The translations under genes and the position numbers were made by a program. Source: Caenorhabditis remanei (lineage: Eukaryota > Nematoda > Chromadorea > Rhabditida > Rhabditidae). Taken from it: DNA of 64,000 bases. The DNA lies in NCBI RefSeq assembly GCF_010183535.1, contig NC_071332.1:21080001-21144000 (forward strand), read 5' to 3'. The notes beneath the pieces are model-generated. The model was given only the letters and a program-made list of their open reading frames with translations, was not told the origin of the DNA and made no database searches. The stretch's first letter is position 1. Every line of letters starts with the position of its first letter. Shown piece by piece: positions 48,775-61,000 of this stretch.

Positions 48775-49131
48775 TTTCCTGCATTTTTCTAATTTTAATC
48801 AATATTATCTGTATATCAGTATTACACCGCCCGAATTTTCACTTTTTCTGCCTCCCTCAAGTGTCCTTAAACCCCATTTTTTGCCTCAAAAAATTTGAAA
48901 TTTTACGGAAATTTTACATTGTAACTGTCGTCCCGCCTACCTCACTGTTATCCAGCCTTTCTGTAATTTTTTTGTCTGAAAATTTTGATTTTTTGAATTT
49001 TCGAAATTTGTCTGAAATTTGTCTGAAATTACCTCCACTATCTCTTCCATCTGACCTCACAAAAACAGTTTTTTAATGAATTTTAGAAAAAAATTTACTC
49101 GTAAAAAAGAAAAAATTCCATAATTTTTCCA

Positions 49132-49183
49132 GATCTACCACCCGCTTCCAGTCTGATTCCGACGAGTTGGAGGAGCTGAATTT
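49132..49183 (+). other. Exon-like GC-richer segment of uncertain status
   Basis: After TTTTTCCAG the sequence ATCTACCACCCGCTTCCAGTC and following bases to about 49180 are markedly less AT-rich than their surroundings. In one frame they read STTRFQSDSDELEELNF. An acidic/serine end of this kind could be an alternative last exon of the BAP18-like gene or an unrelated remnant. The frame runs on into poly-T, and no stop-bounded model is compelling. Confidence 0.25.
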
Positions 49184-49480
49184 TCAATTTTTTTTGTTGT
49201 TTTTATTTTTAGTTTGTTTTTTGGTTTTTGGTTTTTATGAACGATTTTTACAAAAAAAAAGTCCTGTGGAGCGCGGTTACAAAATCGAAAAAAAATTTGT
49301 AAGAAAAATTTTTTTTTCGTTTTTTTTTTGCGGTTTTAATGGTTTGGAGTAAAATTCATTTAAATTGAAATAATTCATTATTTTAAAAATGAGAAAAAAA
49401 ATATTTTTTTCCAAAATTCCAACATTTTGGCAACAAAAACTTTAAGGCCCCTTCCCTCCTTAATTTTTAGGAGGAATCCA

Positions 49481-49710
49481 AAAATTCTTATATGAATGTG
49501 TAGATCAAAACTAGAGCTACATTTTTCTAGTTGACCGTTTTCCGGTAGCTCCGCCCACTTTTGAGATATGCGCCTTTAAAGAAAGCGGCCAGAGGGCTAG
49601 CCTTCCTTGAGTTTAAAGGCGCATATCTTAAAAGTGGGCGGAGCTACCGGAAAACGGTCAACTAGAAAAATGTAGCTCTAGTTTTGATCTACACATCCAT
49701 ATAAGAATTT
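49481..49710. repeat. Long family A palindrome downstream of dyf-19
   Basis: A 230-bp near-perfect palindrome whose arms start AATTCTTATATGAATGTGTA-like and include GATCAAAACTAGAGCTACAT, GGTAGCTCCGCCCACTTTTG and GCGCCTTTAAAG. It extends further outward than most family A copies, so the true element boundary may be here. Confidence 0.85.
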
Positions 49711-49856
49711 GGGGGTTTGGACAAAAAATTTTAAAAAAAATCACGGAGTCTCAAAGTTGAAGGAATCAAAAAAAAATGTCAAAAAAAAATTTTTTCCAAA
49801 ATTTTCAAAGTTTTTTTCAAAAATCACAAAAAAAATCACAAAGTCTTGACGATATC

Positions 49857-52800
49857 TCAATTATTTTGAGGCGCCACGGTGGCCACCTTCTGGCCGGCAT
49901 ACTTCTCCAAATGCTCATAGTGCTTCTTCAACGAGGCCCTCACACTTTCCGACCGCCGTTGGGTATTCTGATTCGACGAGCTTCCGCCGCCGAATAGTTC
50001 CTCCTCACGACTTCTCCGTGGCCGCCGTCCAGAATCGCCAAGATTCAGGTGCATCGTCGAGTGAGCCATGCCACTGATCTTCTGCTCATTTCGAATCCGC
50101 TCTATCTCTGAGCACTCGGCGGTGAGGAGGGTTTCGAGGTGTTGGAGCTGGAAAATGTTTTTGTGAGGGTCCGCATGGATAGACCAAGACTAGAGCTACA
50201 TTTTTGTAGTTGACAACTTTTTGATAGCTCCGCCCACTTTTGAGATATGCGCCTTTAAAGAAAACGCTCAGATGACAAGCCTCTCCCCTTCATTGAATTT
50301 AAAGGCGAATATCTCTAAAGTGGGCGGAGCTATCAAAAAGTTGTCAACTACAGAAATATTCTCCTTTTTATAATCTATACAGTCGTTTAAAATTTTTAAA
50401 ATTTGGACCAAAAGTTATGTGTAAATTAATCGAAAAAATTTGCGAAAAAATATTGAAAATTTTTTTCAGCTCATTTTTAGATTTATTTATTTTTCACTAT
50501 TAATTTTTGTTCAGATTTATTTATTCTAAATGTGCATATTAAACAAGAGTAGGGCTACATTTTTGCAGTTGACAACTTTTTGATAGCTCCGCCCACTTTT
50601 GAGATATGCGCCTTTAAAGATAGAAGACCTCGGCTAGAGAGGAGGGGACGCAGAGAAGCTCTCGTTTCTCAGCGCTCTCTTTAGCAAGAGATATGAAACA
50701 TAGATTTTGAAAAAGAGGAAGGCTAGACAATTCTAACGAATATAAAATTCATATGGTTTCAGTTAGAATTCTAAAAATTTCAGACTTGACAAAAAATGAA
50801 GAAAATTTTTTTTTTCGAAAACAAAATTCGGAAAATGTCAAATTTTGAGATTCCGTCACGGCTTTTTCTGTGAATCCACATCATTGGCTCTTTGTATGTA
50901 TACTAACCCAGAAAAGTCCTACATTTTTGTAGTTGACAACTTTTTGTTAGCTCCGCCCACTTTTGAGATATACATGGTAAAAGTTGGTCACTGTAACTTA
51001 CACTGACAAACTTTGAGTATGCATATCTCAAAAGTGGTCGGAGCTATCAAAAAGTTGTCAACTACAAAAATGTAGCACTAGACTATATCTATATTCCCTC
51101 CTAACTTCAAAACCCTACCTGTCGATATTTAGTCTCCGTGATCAATTTCATCTCGGCCACATGTTGATCCGCTGTCGTCACCTGCTGTGACTTGATATCA
51201 AGCTCATACGCCTCCGACTTGATCCGCTTGATATCTTGGTCACGTTTTCTAGAGAAAAACTGGTGAATATCGGCGAAAATAAAGGAAAATTTGAAACAAT
51301 CTAAAAAACTTACGCCAAAAACTCATTTCTCTCCTGTTCGAGCAGCTCTCGTTCAGTGCTCACACGGAATAGTAGGTCGTTTTGATTCTTACGGAATGCT
51401 CTCAACTCCTCCGCCAACTGCTGCTTCTCCTTCTCAATATTCCCAATAATCCTGTCCTGATTCTCCTTGAAAATCTGCTTCTCCACTTTCAACCGGTTCC
51501 ACTCCTCTTTTGTTCGCCATTTTTCCTAGAATTCTTTATTTTTATTTTGGATTTGTCAAAGCTACAGTACAGTACCCTCTCATTCTCGTCCTGCTGATTT
51601 TTCACAAGATCCTTCAGACTCAAGTTCAGCTCGTGCACTTTGAGCTGTTCTGTACGGAGAGCCGTCATGTCATCGGCGAGTTTCTCTTCTCGAATCTTGA
51701 GTCGTTCCTCTTGGAGTTGCAGAAGGGCCGCTTGTTCAGAACTCACTTTGTTGGTGGTAGCGCTGAAAATGCAACATTTTAAGATAGTCTAGCATAGTCC
51801 AGAGTAGCCCATCATAGTCCAGCCAAGCCCAGCCCACGATAGTCCAGCATAGTCTAGCATAGTCCAGCATAGTCCAGCATAGTCCAGCATAGTCCAGCAT
51901 AGTCTAGCATAGTCCAGCATAGTCCAGCATAGCCCAGCATAGCCCAGCATAGTCCAGGATAGTCCAGGATAGCCCAGCATAGCCCAGCATAGCCCAGCAT
52001 AGTCTAGCATAGTCCAGCATAGTCCAGCATAGCCCAGCATAGCCCAGCATAGTCCAGCATAGTCTAGCATAGTCCAGCATAGCCCAGCATAGCCCAGCAT
52101 AGTCCAGGATAGTCCAGGATAGCCCAGCATAGTCTAGCATAGTCCAGCATAGCCCAGCATAGTCTAGCATAGTCCAGCATAGTCCAGCATAGCCCAGCAT
52201 AGTCTAGCATAGTCCAGCATAGTCCAGGATAGTCCAGCATAGCCCAGCATAGCCCAGCATAGTCTAGCATAGACCAGCATAGTCCAGCATAGTCCAGCAT
52301 AGTCCAGGATAGTCCAGGATAGCCCAGCATAGCCCAGCATAGCCCAGCATAGTCTAGCATAGACCAGCATAGTCCAGCATAGCCCAGCATAGTCTAGCAT
52401 AGTCCAGCATAGCCCAGCATAGTCTAGCATAGTCCAGCATAGTCCAGCATAGCCCAGCATAGCCCAGCATAGTCCAGCATAGACCAGCATAGTCCAGCCA
52501 AGCCCAGCCCAGGATAGTCCAGCATAGTCCAGCATAGTCCAGCATAGTCTAGCATAGTCTAGCATAGTCTAGCATAGACCAGCATAGACCAGCATAGTCC
52601 AGCCCAACCAAGCCTAGCCTGGGAGAGGGGGAGGGGGACTAAAACTTACACCACATCCGCTGCGATCCTATCGATATTCATCGAAATGCTATCCACCTTC
52701 CCCACTACCGACACCAGATCCCCCACTTGACTCGTCGACGACGTCACACTATCCAGTTGCCTCTCGAAATTCGTCTTGATTCTCTCCAACTCCACGTGAT

Positions 52801-54197
52801 GCTCCTCCTGGAGCTTTGTGACTTGAGTCTTATGAGAATTTCGAACATCCTCCAGGAGTTTCGAGTGATCCCTCGACTGGACCTCTAGCTTCGTCTTCCA
52901 AAAGTTCTCCAAGTCCTCCTCGTCCTCCCGTTTCTTCCGTTTCGTATCTTCCAGCTCCCGATTCACCCGTTCAAGCTCCGCCTCTAATCTTAGAACCCTC
53001 CCCGCATCGAAGTTATCGATCGGTGGTGGTGCAGTTGTCGCTGTTGGCTGGGAGACTTGCGGTGTTGCAGCTGTTGCAGGTGCCCTTGGTGCTGTTCCAA
53101 AAATGTCATCTAATGTGGAAGTACCTCCACCGGCTCGCCGGGGAGGGGCGGTTGAAGTTGCAGGTGTGCTGAGAGAGGTGCTTGGTCCGAAGAGGTCGTT
53201 GAGGGCATTGGTGGAACGGGCCACCTGGAAATTGTTAGATGTGTATACTAAACAAAGAAAGGGCAACATTTTTGTAGTTGACAACTTTTCGATAGCTCCG
53301 CCCACTTTTGAGATGTGCATGGTCAAAGTTGGTCACTGTAACAAAACTACACTGACCAAAAGTTGTCAGTGTAAGTTACAATGACAAACTTTGACAATGT
53401 ATATCTCAAAAGTGGGCGGAGCTATCAGAAAATTGTTAACTAAAAAAATGTAGCCCTAGCCTTGCTGGTCTCATCTAAAATTTTCAATCAATTCTCACAC
53501 AGTCAAAAAATGACAAAGTTTTGCAATATTTATGCCAGAATGAAGCTTTTGACTTGCAAAAGTCAATTTAGCACACCTTTCAATAAAATGGATTCATATT
53601 CAACACAAAACACACACATACCGATCTCATCTCCTCCTCCTTGGGTGCAATTGAGAAATTGACTTCTTTCTTGGCGGTCGGTGGTGTCTGAAATAGTTTT
53701 TTCCAGTACTTTTTTGATCAAAAGGGCATAACTCGCCTAAAACCCATTATAATCAGCTGATAAATATTCCAAAATGTAGATCTCAAAAAGATCTGTGTCT
53801 GTGACCTACGCGGCACATTGAATAGCCATCCGGCCCGTAGTAGGTCACAGACTTAGCACTCGCCGAGATTTACATTTTGATATATTTTTCAGCTTATAAT
53901 ATTGAGTTTGAAGTGAGTTACGGCCCATTATGCTCCTGGGGACCGTCGAATATTACGAACAATTAATTAATTAACTAATTAACTCACCTTATCGGCTCCT
54001 CCTCCCGAACTCAAAAACGAATCTAATCCACTACGTTGCCTTGTACCCTTCTGATTCTCTGCTGCTGGTTTTGCTGCTTCTGGTGGTGGTGGTTCGTTAT
54101 CTAATCCCTAGAAAATAAATCAATTTCATTTAATTAGTCACAATTATCTATCCATATCACTTACCTCTAATAAATCACCCCATTCATCGTCAGACAT
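49857..54197 (-). CDS. dyf-19: Transition-fibre protein FBF1 homolog (DYF-19)
   Basis: Eight minus-strand exons, 54197-54165, 54107-53988, 53687-53622, 53224-52650, 51762-51576, 51525-51314, 51248-51119 and 50147-49857, join to 537 residues. The start MSDDEWGDLLE and Pro/Ala/Gly-rich N-terminal half with repeated LDxxF/LNDLF motifs (SGLDSFLSSG, ALNDLFGP, STLDDIFGT) lead into a long coiled coil from about residue 145 to 440 (VLRLEAELERVNRELEDTKR; KWRTKEEWNRLKVEKQIF). The basic tail includes SGRRPRRSREEELFGG. This is the layout of Fas-binding factor 1, and synteny points to C. elegans dyf-19, needed at transition fibres for IFT entry into cilia. The protein is about half human FBF1 length. TCTCTTTCAG upstream (54241-54250) is a likely trans-splice acceptor. 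The 10-bp minisatellite lies in intron 4. Confidence 0.85.
50190..50360. repeat. Family A palindrome in dyf-19 intron 7
   Basis: Complete left and right arms (AGAGCTACATTTTTGTAG ... TGTCAACTACAGAAAT) surround a GCGCCTTTAAAG / TTTAAAGGCG centre. A second, left-arm-only copy lies at about 50545-50620 and a third, full one at 50911-51085 in the same intron. Confidence 0.8.
50911..51085. repeat. Family A palindrome beside dyf-19 exon 7
   Basis: The arms meet at a TGTAACTTACACTGAC centre. The right arm ends in AACTACAAAAATGTAGCACT, about 30 bases from the exon 7 donor. Confidence 0.8.
51782..52612. repeat. 10-bp minisatellite in dyf-19 intron 4
   Basis: About 80 tandem copies of AGTCCAGCAT with variants AGCCCAGCAT, AGTCTAGCAT, AGACCAGCAT and AGTCCAGGAT. 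The variants recur in higher-order blocks, showing repeated slippage or unequal exchange. Because 10 is not a multiple of 3, every frame of a strand cycles through the same peptide. On the minus (gene-sense) strand that peptide is MLDYAGLCWT-like and free of stops, which accounts for the overlapping long ORFs here. Confidence 0.97.
53245..53463. repeat. Family A palindrome in dyf-19 intron 3
   Basis: A full palindrome with CAACATTTTTGTAGTTGACA, AGCTCCGCCCACTTTTGAGA and ATGGTCAAAGTTGGTCACTG arms. It begins about 20 bases from the exon 4 acceptor. Confidence 0.8.
53735..53935. repeat. Relative of the 18552-18891 foldback in dyf-19 intron 2
   Basis: Shares CCAAAATGTAGATCTC, GAATAGCCATCCGGCCCGTA, a TACATTTTGATATATTTTTC word and CTTATAATATTGAGTTTGAA-like arms with the element at 18552-18891, but is shorter and more degenerate. 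Confidence 0.65.
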
Positions 54198-54691
54198 ACA
54201 CTATCTCCCCCTCTCCACTAAATATGTTATATAATTATATCTGAAAGAGAATAAAACTTGAATAAGGGAAAGGATGAGGAACTAGTGAAAGTGAGTGTGC
54301 GGGAAAATGGAGAGAGAGAGAGGGGGAGCATTGAGAAGAAAGGGGGATCACTATGGCAACGGAGCAAGAGGCGGGAGGGGGCTCTCGAGTTTTGAACTTT
54401 TGGAGGGGGACTTAAGGGGTATTTGTATAATTAGAATGCGGAATCGATATGTTGCAGAGGTGTGCGGAAATTTGGACGTATTTCCTGTCAGTGAACCTGA
54501 AAAAGCTGAAAAAGCTGAAAAAGCTGCTAAATTTGACACATGAAAGTCGAAAGTGGAGACTTTTCAGTACCACTGGGATCAAATAAGCAAAATGTTATGA
54601 TCGAAAGTTAATTGATTAGAATTGCATTACTGCCGTAAGTTTCATCTTCCATTTACTTTACTTTCACACAACTCTGGCACCTGGTAGGGAG

Positions 54692-55196
54692 CAGAGTTGC
54701 GCGGAATTCCGACTTCCGACTTCCGGGCTGTTTTTCACTTCCGACTTCCGACTTCCGTTTTGAAAATTTTAATTCCGACTTCCGACTTCCGACTTCCGTT
54801 TTGAAAATTTTAATTCCGACTTACGACTTCCGTTTTCAAAATTTTACTTCCGACTTCCGACTTCCATTTTCGGATGTTTACTTCCGACTTCCGTCATTCC
54901 ATAATTGTGGGATTTCGGAAAAGTACATCTCGCAGAAATAGAAGGAAAAATGGTCTAAAAAGACAGAAAATGAGCTTTTCTTCAGCCAAAAACTAATTTT
55001 CCACTGATTTTCGCGAATTTTATGAACTTTTTCTAGGAGTTTTTGAATCTTTGCGAAAAAATCTACTTCCGACTTCAGACTTCCGACTTCCGGGCGTTTT
55101 TTCACTTCCGACTTCCGGCTTCCGACTTCCGTTTTCAAAATTTTGCTTCCGACTTCCGACTTCCGTTTTAGAAAAAATCACTTCCGCGCAACTCTG
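54692..55196. mobile_element. 505-bp TIR element packed with TTCCGAC heptamers
   Basis: CAGAGTTGCGCGGAA at the left end and its exact inverse TTCCGCGCAACTCTG at the right end delimit the unit. Adjacent to both ends are tandem TTCCGAC heptamers, with TTCCGTTTTGAAAATTTT spacers. The centre (about 54895-55060) is unrelated AT-rich DNA. No ORF for a transposase. Confidence 0.8.
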
Positions 55197-55794
55197 GTGG
55201 GGAGTGTAGAGCTAACGATGCTTGTTGTAATTTTTGGACGAATTCTGAAATATGTGTTTAACTCTGGGTCTGAAAAAAATAGAAAAAAATAGAACTCTTT
55301 TTTCTTGAATTTGTGTCATGGTGGCATATGATAACTGTTAGACTATAAACTACAATTTTCACAAATTTGTTCCATAACTAACCAGTGTTAAACCTTTTTA
55401 GGATGCTTCTAAAAGTTTAACTTCAAAAATTGAGCTTTTTTTGACCAAGTTTACGAATTTTTCGATTTTTCAAATAAAACTGTCCGCTGTGTCAAATACT
55501 CGATTTCTTATTTAAATTTCTGTGTTAATTCAGGTAATATCTTTAGTGTTACAAAAAACTGTTACAGTATGTCTCCTGTCGTTTCTCAGTGGATCTGATT
55601 TTTTTTGCTCGGCAAACTTCTAACAGTACTTTTTTTTTGAACCACTTTTTAGTAAGAATTCAACCTGGGAAGATAGAATAGGTTTACTACAGGTACATTA
55701 TGCTAAAAATACCTTTTTTGTGAAAAAAAACTCTACATTTTTGCAATTTTGCTTTGAAACTTTGCAAAATCTTTATTTCTCTAGTTGACCTCCT

Positions 55795-55940
55795 GTAACA
55801 AAACTACACTGACCAAAATTGTCACTGTATGTAGTAATTTTTTTACAGTGACCAACTTTGACCATGTATATCTCAAAAGTGGGCGGAGCTATCAAAAAGT
55901 TGTCAACTACAAAAATGTAGCCCTAGTCTTGCTTAGTAAA
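55795..55940. repeat. Family A right-arm copy
   Basis: TGACCATGTATATCTCAAAA, GTGGGCGGAGCTATCAAAAA and GTTGTCAACTACAAAAATGT run consecutively. The left arm is mostly lost. Confidence 0.65.
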
Positions 55941-56608
55941 CTCCTTACCTCTTCGAAACTTGCTTTTTTATCATTTTCGGTTTTTTTGCCCGTATTAAGC
56001 CACCTCATCCATTGAACTCGCTGAGATCAACATTTTGGTATATTTTTCAGGTGTGCTCCATTCTTAAAATAAAATATTTATATACAAATTGTCCCTCTGT
56101 GGTCCAGTAGCCTCTTCCATCACTTCCTGTCAATAATCAGTCCCTATCATCAATATCATTTTTCCCTCCTCTCCTCTCCATCCACCAACCATATCGAATA
56201 CTAATAATTTCTTTTCTCGCCCCCGAGACACAGAGAGAGACTCTTTTCTCTCTCCATCTCTTTCTCTCAAAACACTCTCGTCTCCTCTCCGTTCCCCCTC
56301 TTGCCTCCTATTATTCAGTATCTCATGTGGCAAACAGCCGATTCATCGGAAATCGTGTGTCGTAAATTGGCTGTGGCTGTGTTGCTGGCTGCTGCTGCTG
56401 TAGAAAAATTGGAGAAAAGAAGACAAAAAAGAAAAAAAAAAGGAAAAATTGGAAAATGAGAAATTGACAAGAAATCGTATAGTTAGAGGAGGGAGGAAAA
56501 ACTACAGTAACCGTATTGGTAAAAAAAGCTTACAGTAACCTAGGCCATCTTGCGCAGGTGCCCGGGGTACTGTAGCCGCTCAAGGGTGCACAGGGGAAGG
56601 ATTGGCAG

Positions 56609-56710
56609 CAGAGTTGCGCGGAATTCCGACTTCCGACTTCCGGGCATTTTTCACTTCCGACTTCCGACTTCCGACTTCCGTTTTGAAAATTTCACTTCCG
56701 CGCAACTCTG
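56609..56710. mobile_element. 102-bp short form of the TTCCGAC TIR element
   Basis: It has the same 15-bp termini as 54692-55196 with only heptamer repeats between, so it is an internal-deletion or minimal form of that family. It lies 1.4 kb from the long copy. Confidence 0.85.
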
Positions 56711-58009
56711 ATTGGCAGGTACCCTGGTCTGGATTTCAGGTGATGATGTAATTCTGAAAACGAACGGAAACGCACGTGGATAGCATGCCTGAAACATAGT
56801 TTTCATTTTGGGAGATTCGGAAAATGGATTATGAAAAAAAAATCAGCTCATTTTCAGGTTTTTTTCGCTATTTTTGAGTGTTTTTGGTGTTTTTCTGGAA
56901 AAAGTTGGTCGCTGTAACTTTTACACTGACAAAGTTTGTCAGTGTAACTTTTACACTGACCAACTTTGACATACTGTATCTCAGCACTTTTGAATTCCCA
57001 AATTTCAATATTTGGCTTGAATACTAAACACGATTAGGGCTACATTTTTGTAATAGATCACTTTTTTGTAGACCGTCATCCTGAGCAGAAAAGTGTGTTG
57101 GAAAAAAAAAACTTCAAAAAAATTTTTGGTAAAAATGTTTTTCAACACTCTTTAATGTAACATTTTCAGTTTTAACCCATTCTTTCTAAACTTGAGCACA
57201 CAGACTACCTAACTCAGATACATTCTAGTAGGACTGTCCGGATCCTCCCTAGACTGATACCCCTTTTTGCAAGGAGGAGCGAGTCCTACAACTTCTCAGT
57301 GTGGGCTCCTATTAAAAAGTGAGCAACTACAAAATTGTAGCTCTAGAAATTCTCTACACACTCATATACTATTCGGAGCAACTCGACTGCACCAGACACC
57401 ATGGCGCCACCGCTAACTCTAACAATACTCATTTTGCTTTTAACTCTCCACCAAATCAATGTGACCCCATATATTCCGTATTTCCATCTCTCTTCCATCT
57501 TCCAAAATGGCAAGCAATACATATAAATGTGGTGGTTGGAGAGAAGGGTTTTTGTGGAGAAGAAGACCTCTCTCTTCCTATAGTGAGTGCGGCGTCGCAC
57601 TCAAACTCACACAAGACGCAGACGCTTCCAGTCGAATCGGACGCTACGCGAAATTTCGGCGAGAAGGGGTTAGTGATCATTGTGCGGTAAAAGAGACGGA
57701 GAAGTTGTGAGACACTGGACGCATTGGATGGCGATGGCTGTGTATGTATATGTGTGTGTTGAAGTAGAGAGAGAGAGTCGATCAGCCGGGCAGCCGAGGC
57801 ACCCATAGTCTGTCTCTCTTCCGAAGAACAACAATATTCGTTCACTTCTTTCTATCTCTCCTCTACTCCGCCTCTTCTCTCCTCTCCTCCCCATCTCCTC
57901 CCAGCCAGCAGCCCCTGCTGACTAGAGAGGAGACCTCCTGACTAGGTTGTGCCCCCCCTCCCTGCTATTTTCGTGTGTGTATAATCATTTTGGAGCTGAA
58001 AAAGGAATA

Positions 58010-61000
58010 ATGGAAGGTATGGAAGAGGAGGAAGAGATTCCCGTCAAGTATCGACTTCGCGGTGAGACTGATTGGCAAGTGAAGAAGGAGGCTGTGATGA
58101 AGTTGGGAAAGACCGAGTGGTGAGTAGTTACAGTATACCTACCCCCTCTAGGCAGACTCGAAACAGAAAATCTGGGGGGTTACTGTAGCACCTATTGAAA
58201 CGCCTATCGATCTAAGTTCTTCATCTCTCTCATAATTCCTCCGCTTTCTTCCTCTTATTGTTACACAGTTTTGTGAAGCCTTTTCCTCTTTCTCACGCTG
58301 CCTACAGTACCCTAAGCCCTTCAGAAGGAAAAAGAATGAAAGAAAAAAGTTATCGATTGGAATACAAGACAAGACAAACATTAAAGTGATGGGAATCCCG
58401 ATCTGAAAATCTGGAAAGCTGAAAATTGACAGAATTATATGTAGTACTAAACAGATAAATATGCTTTATTCAAAAAATTTTAATTAAAAAAATATATACT
58501 CATAAGATCATACCGTACCTGTGTTATCAGTGGTGTCTCACATTGATAGACCTTATCTTTGTAACGGGTCTTGAGAGAAATTGAAAATTATTACCCAGAT
58601 TTATTACTGTTTTATTGTTCGGCATGAATTATGAATTTTTAGGGATTTGAATCTATGATCATCTTGTTCAGCACGTCTGATTTATATAGTTTTTTCTAGA
58701 CATTTCGATATCTAAATCTAATAGAAATATCACCATCCGTCCAGTTCTACGGTAAATCTCAAAATCTACCAACTCATCTTCTTACGATACTGTCATATTC
58801 TTGTTCAGCATGTCTTGTTTAATATTTCAGCCAATTTTCAGAGATTTCCAGTGACTCTTTGTTTATTTCCTCTCTTCTCCGTTGCGTTCGCTTCTCGAGA
58901 ATTCTGAGTCAACAGACCTAGAGAACATTTATTATATTTAGCGTCTTATCTTATTTAGTAAATGAATCAGATATTTGAATCTTGTCGAGAACTTGTCAGC
59001 AGGAACAATTTCGTGTCCTTGAAGCTTGTCCTTGTTAGCTTGTTTTACTGAGTAGTTGAGCCAATTTTCAAAGTCATAAGTTTCAGAGAATCTACTTTTT
59101 TCCGTATTGTTCGTCGATCTTCAAATTAGTAGCACTATCTTTCGTTTTCAGGAAAGATTTAGTTAACAGCATACACTACATTGAGAAAACTTACTTTGTT
59201 TTAGTACATTTACCAATTTCCAGAGATTTTTGGAGTCATAACTTCTTAAGCTTCAACTTCTGTCTCACATATCATGAAACCTAGTGCATCAACTTAATTA
59301 GTTCCTATTATATTCTTATTCAGCATGTGTCGTTTAGTATTTCAGTCAATTTTCAGACATTTTGAATAGGGCATTTTTGAGAGATCGCAGTTGCAAATGC
59401 ATTTCTTATTTATAAGGGAAGTTTGTGGAGATGCGGCTTTCAACTTTCAAACAATATATAAATTTGGTCATACGCACTTTCGACTACGGGGAGTCTATCA
59501 CTCCCGTCAAAACCGGCGTATTTTCATATGGAGAGCTCATAACTCGAGCCTAACTTTGATTCATGACTCTGCTCGCTGAGACATTTTTTCGGTTTTGATT
59601 TCAGAAATGGAATTCGCGTAGTCGAAATTATGTAAATATGACGAAACTTATAGAAGCGCGTTTCCAAAGACTTCCTTTGTGAGCAATCTCATTTTCACAA
59701 GTTTTGAAAGATTTAGTCTCTACTAAATCCCATGTACAGTAACCTCACAAAAACATTTATTGACTTATCTCCTTATCACATCATTTCATTTCCAGGGCGA
59801 TCCGTCTGAAACTATGCAAACAAGGCGACGACCACCAATACTACTCTCTCCACGTGGTGCTTCTCACCCCGGGAAAAGTGTCTCGTATCCAAATCAAATG
59901 CACTCGTGAAGGAGAAACCAAAACCGATTGGCAACAGGAGTACACCTTCGGCAGCAAGCAGTCGACAGTCGTCAATCCGTGTCTGATGAAAGTTGGCGAG
60001 CAACGGGTGGGTTACTGTAGTATTATCACTCTCCTGAGAGTCTCCTGAGTACATTTTCACCTTTTCAAGATTTCCCAAAAAGCTTCTCTCATCTCTTTGC
60101 ATGGCGTCCAAGACAGTTGAAAAGACGGAGAGAAAGAGAGCAGAAAGAAAAAATATGTGTGTGTCATGTCATGTGCGCGCTCCTCATGTGGGGAAAGAAG
60201 AAAAGGGAGAAAAACACATCGATAGTTTGTCTTGGCTTGGAGGAAAACGCGAAATTTTGGAGAAAACTGTATAGTGAAAAGGGAACAGTGATAGTGAAGG
60301 CTATTGCTATTATTGTATAATTGACACTTTTTTGGTATAATATTTCCCTAACAAAGGAAGTCTTTGGAGACGCCACTTTTAAACGACCTATAAATTCGGT
60401 CATAGGTATTTTCGACCACGTGGAGTCCATTTCTGCAGTCAAAACCTGCTAAATGTCTCTGTAAGCCGAGATATGAGCTCTCAAACTTTTCATGTGGATA
60501 AGCTTTCTCGCATGGAATTCCAAATCGGCGATGTATACGCTAGCGCACGGTTCCGCTCGTGTTCCCCAGCGGTTTACCTGTGCTCGTACGATGCAAAAAT
60601 GAAAATGTATTGCGTCTACTTCCTGTCGATTAGGAATCCCACGTGAAAAAGCTTATCCACATGAAAAGTTTGGGAGCTCATATCTCGGCTTACAGAGACA
60701 TTTAGCAGGTTTTGATTGCAGAAATGGACTCCACGTGGTCGAAAACACCTATGACCAAATTTATAGGTCGTTTGAAAGTGGCGTCTCCAAAGACGTTACC
60801 ATGAACCGTCTCAAAATCACACTTCTTTAAAGTTAAGGAAAAAAAATTATCAAAAAACTTTTTTTTTTGAATTTTTTTTCTATTTTTTTTATAACGAGAT
60901 TTCAAGCAGCAACTTCAACACACGGCATCTTGTTAGGGAAGGGTCTAATAGAAAATGTTCAACTGCAAAAATGTAGCCCTTGTTCTGTTTAGTACACCCC

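Larger units (their letters stand above)
47716..49856. other. Spacer between the convergent BAP18-like gene and dyf-19
   Basis: Mostly AT-rich sequence with degenerate CCAAAAATC-type repeats (47760-48480), a 98-bp hairpin (48677-48774), a possible exon (49132-49183) and a long family A palindrome (49481-49710). No complete gene seen. Confidence 0.5.
54198..58009. other. Divergent spacer between dyf-19 and the MATH/BTB gene
   Basis: Contains the dyf-19 leader and acceptor (54241-54250), two TTCCGAC foldback elements, a family A copy (about 55795-55940), a CTGCTGCTGCTG-type stretch near 56385, and from about 57560 a repeat-free, mixed-composition block with GGCGTCGCACTC and long CT-rich runs that is probably the promoter and leader of the MATH/BTB gene. 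The ORF at 57319-57690 has no family resemblance. Confidence 0.5.

Noticed and set aside
51789..52565. Overlapping 60-133 aa minus-strand ORFs rich in MLDYAGLCW
   Set aside because: They are frame shadows of the 10-bp minisatellite, which is open in every frame; no independent gene signal.
57319..57845. ORFs of 123 and 129 aa on opposite strands before the MATH/BTB gene
   Set aside because: One starts in a family A arm, neither has a recognisable motif, and the region reads better as promoter and leader.
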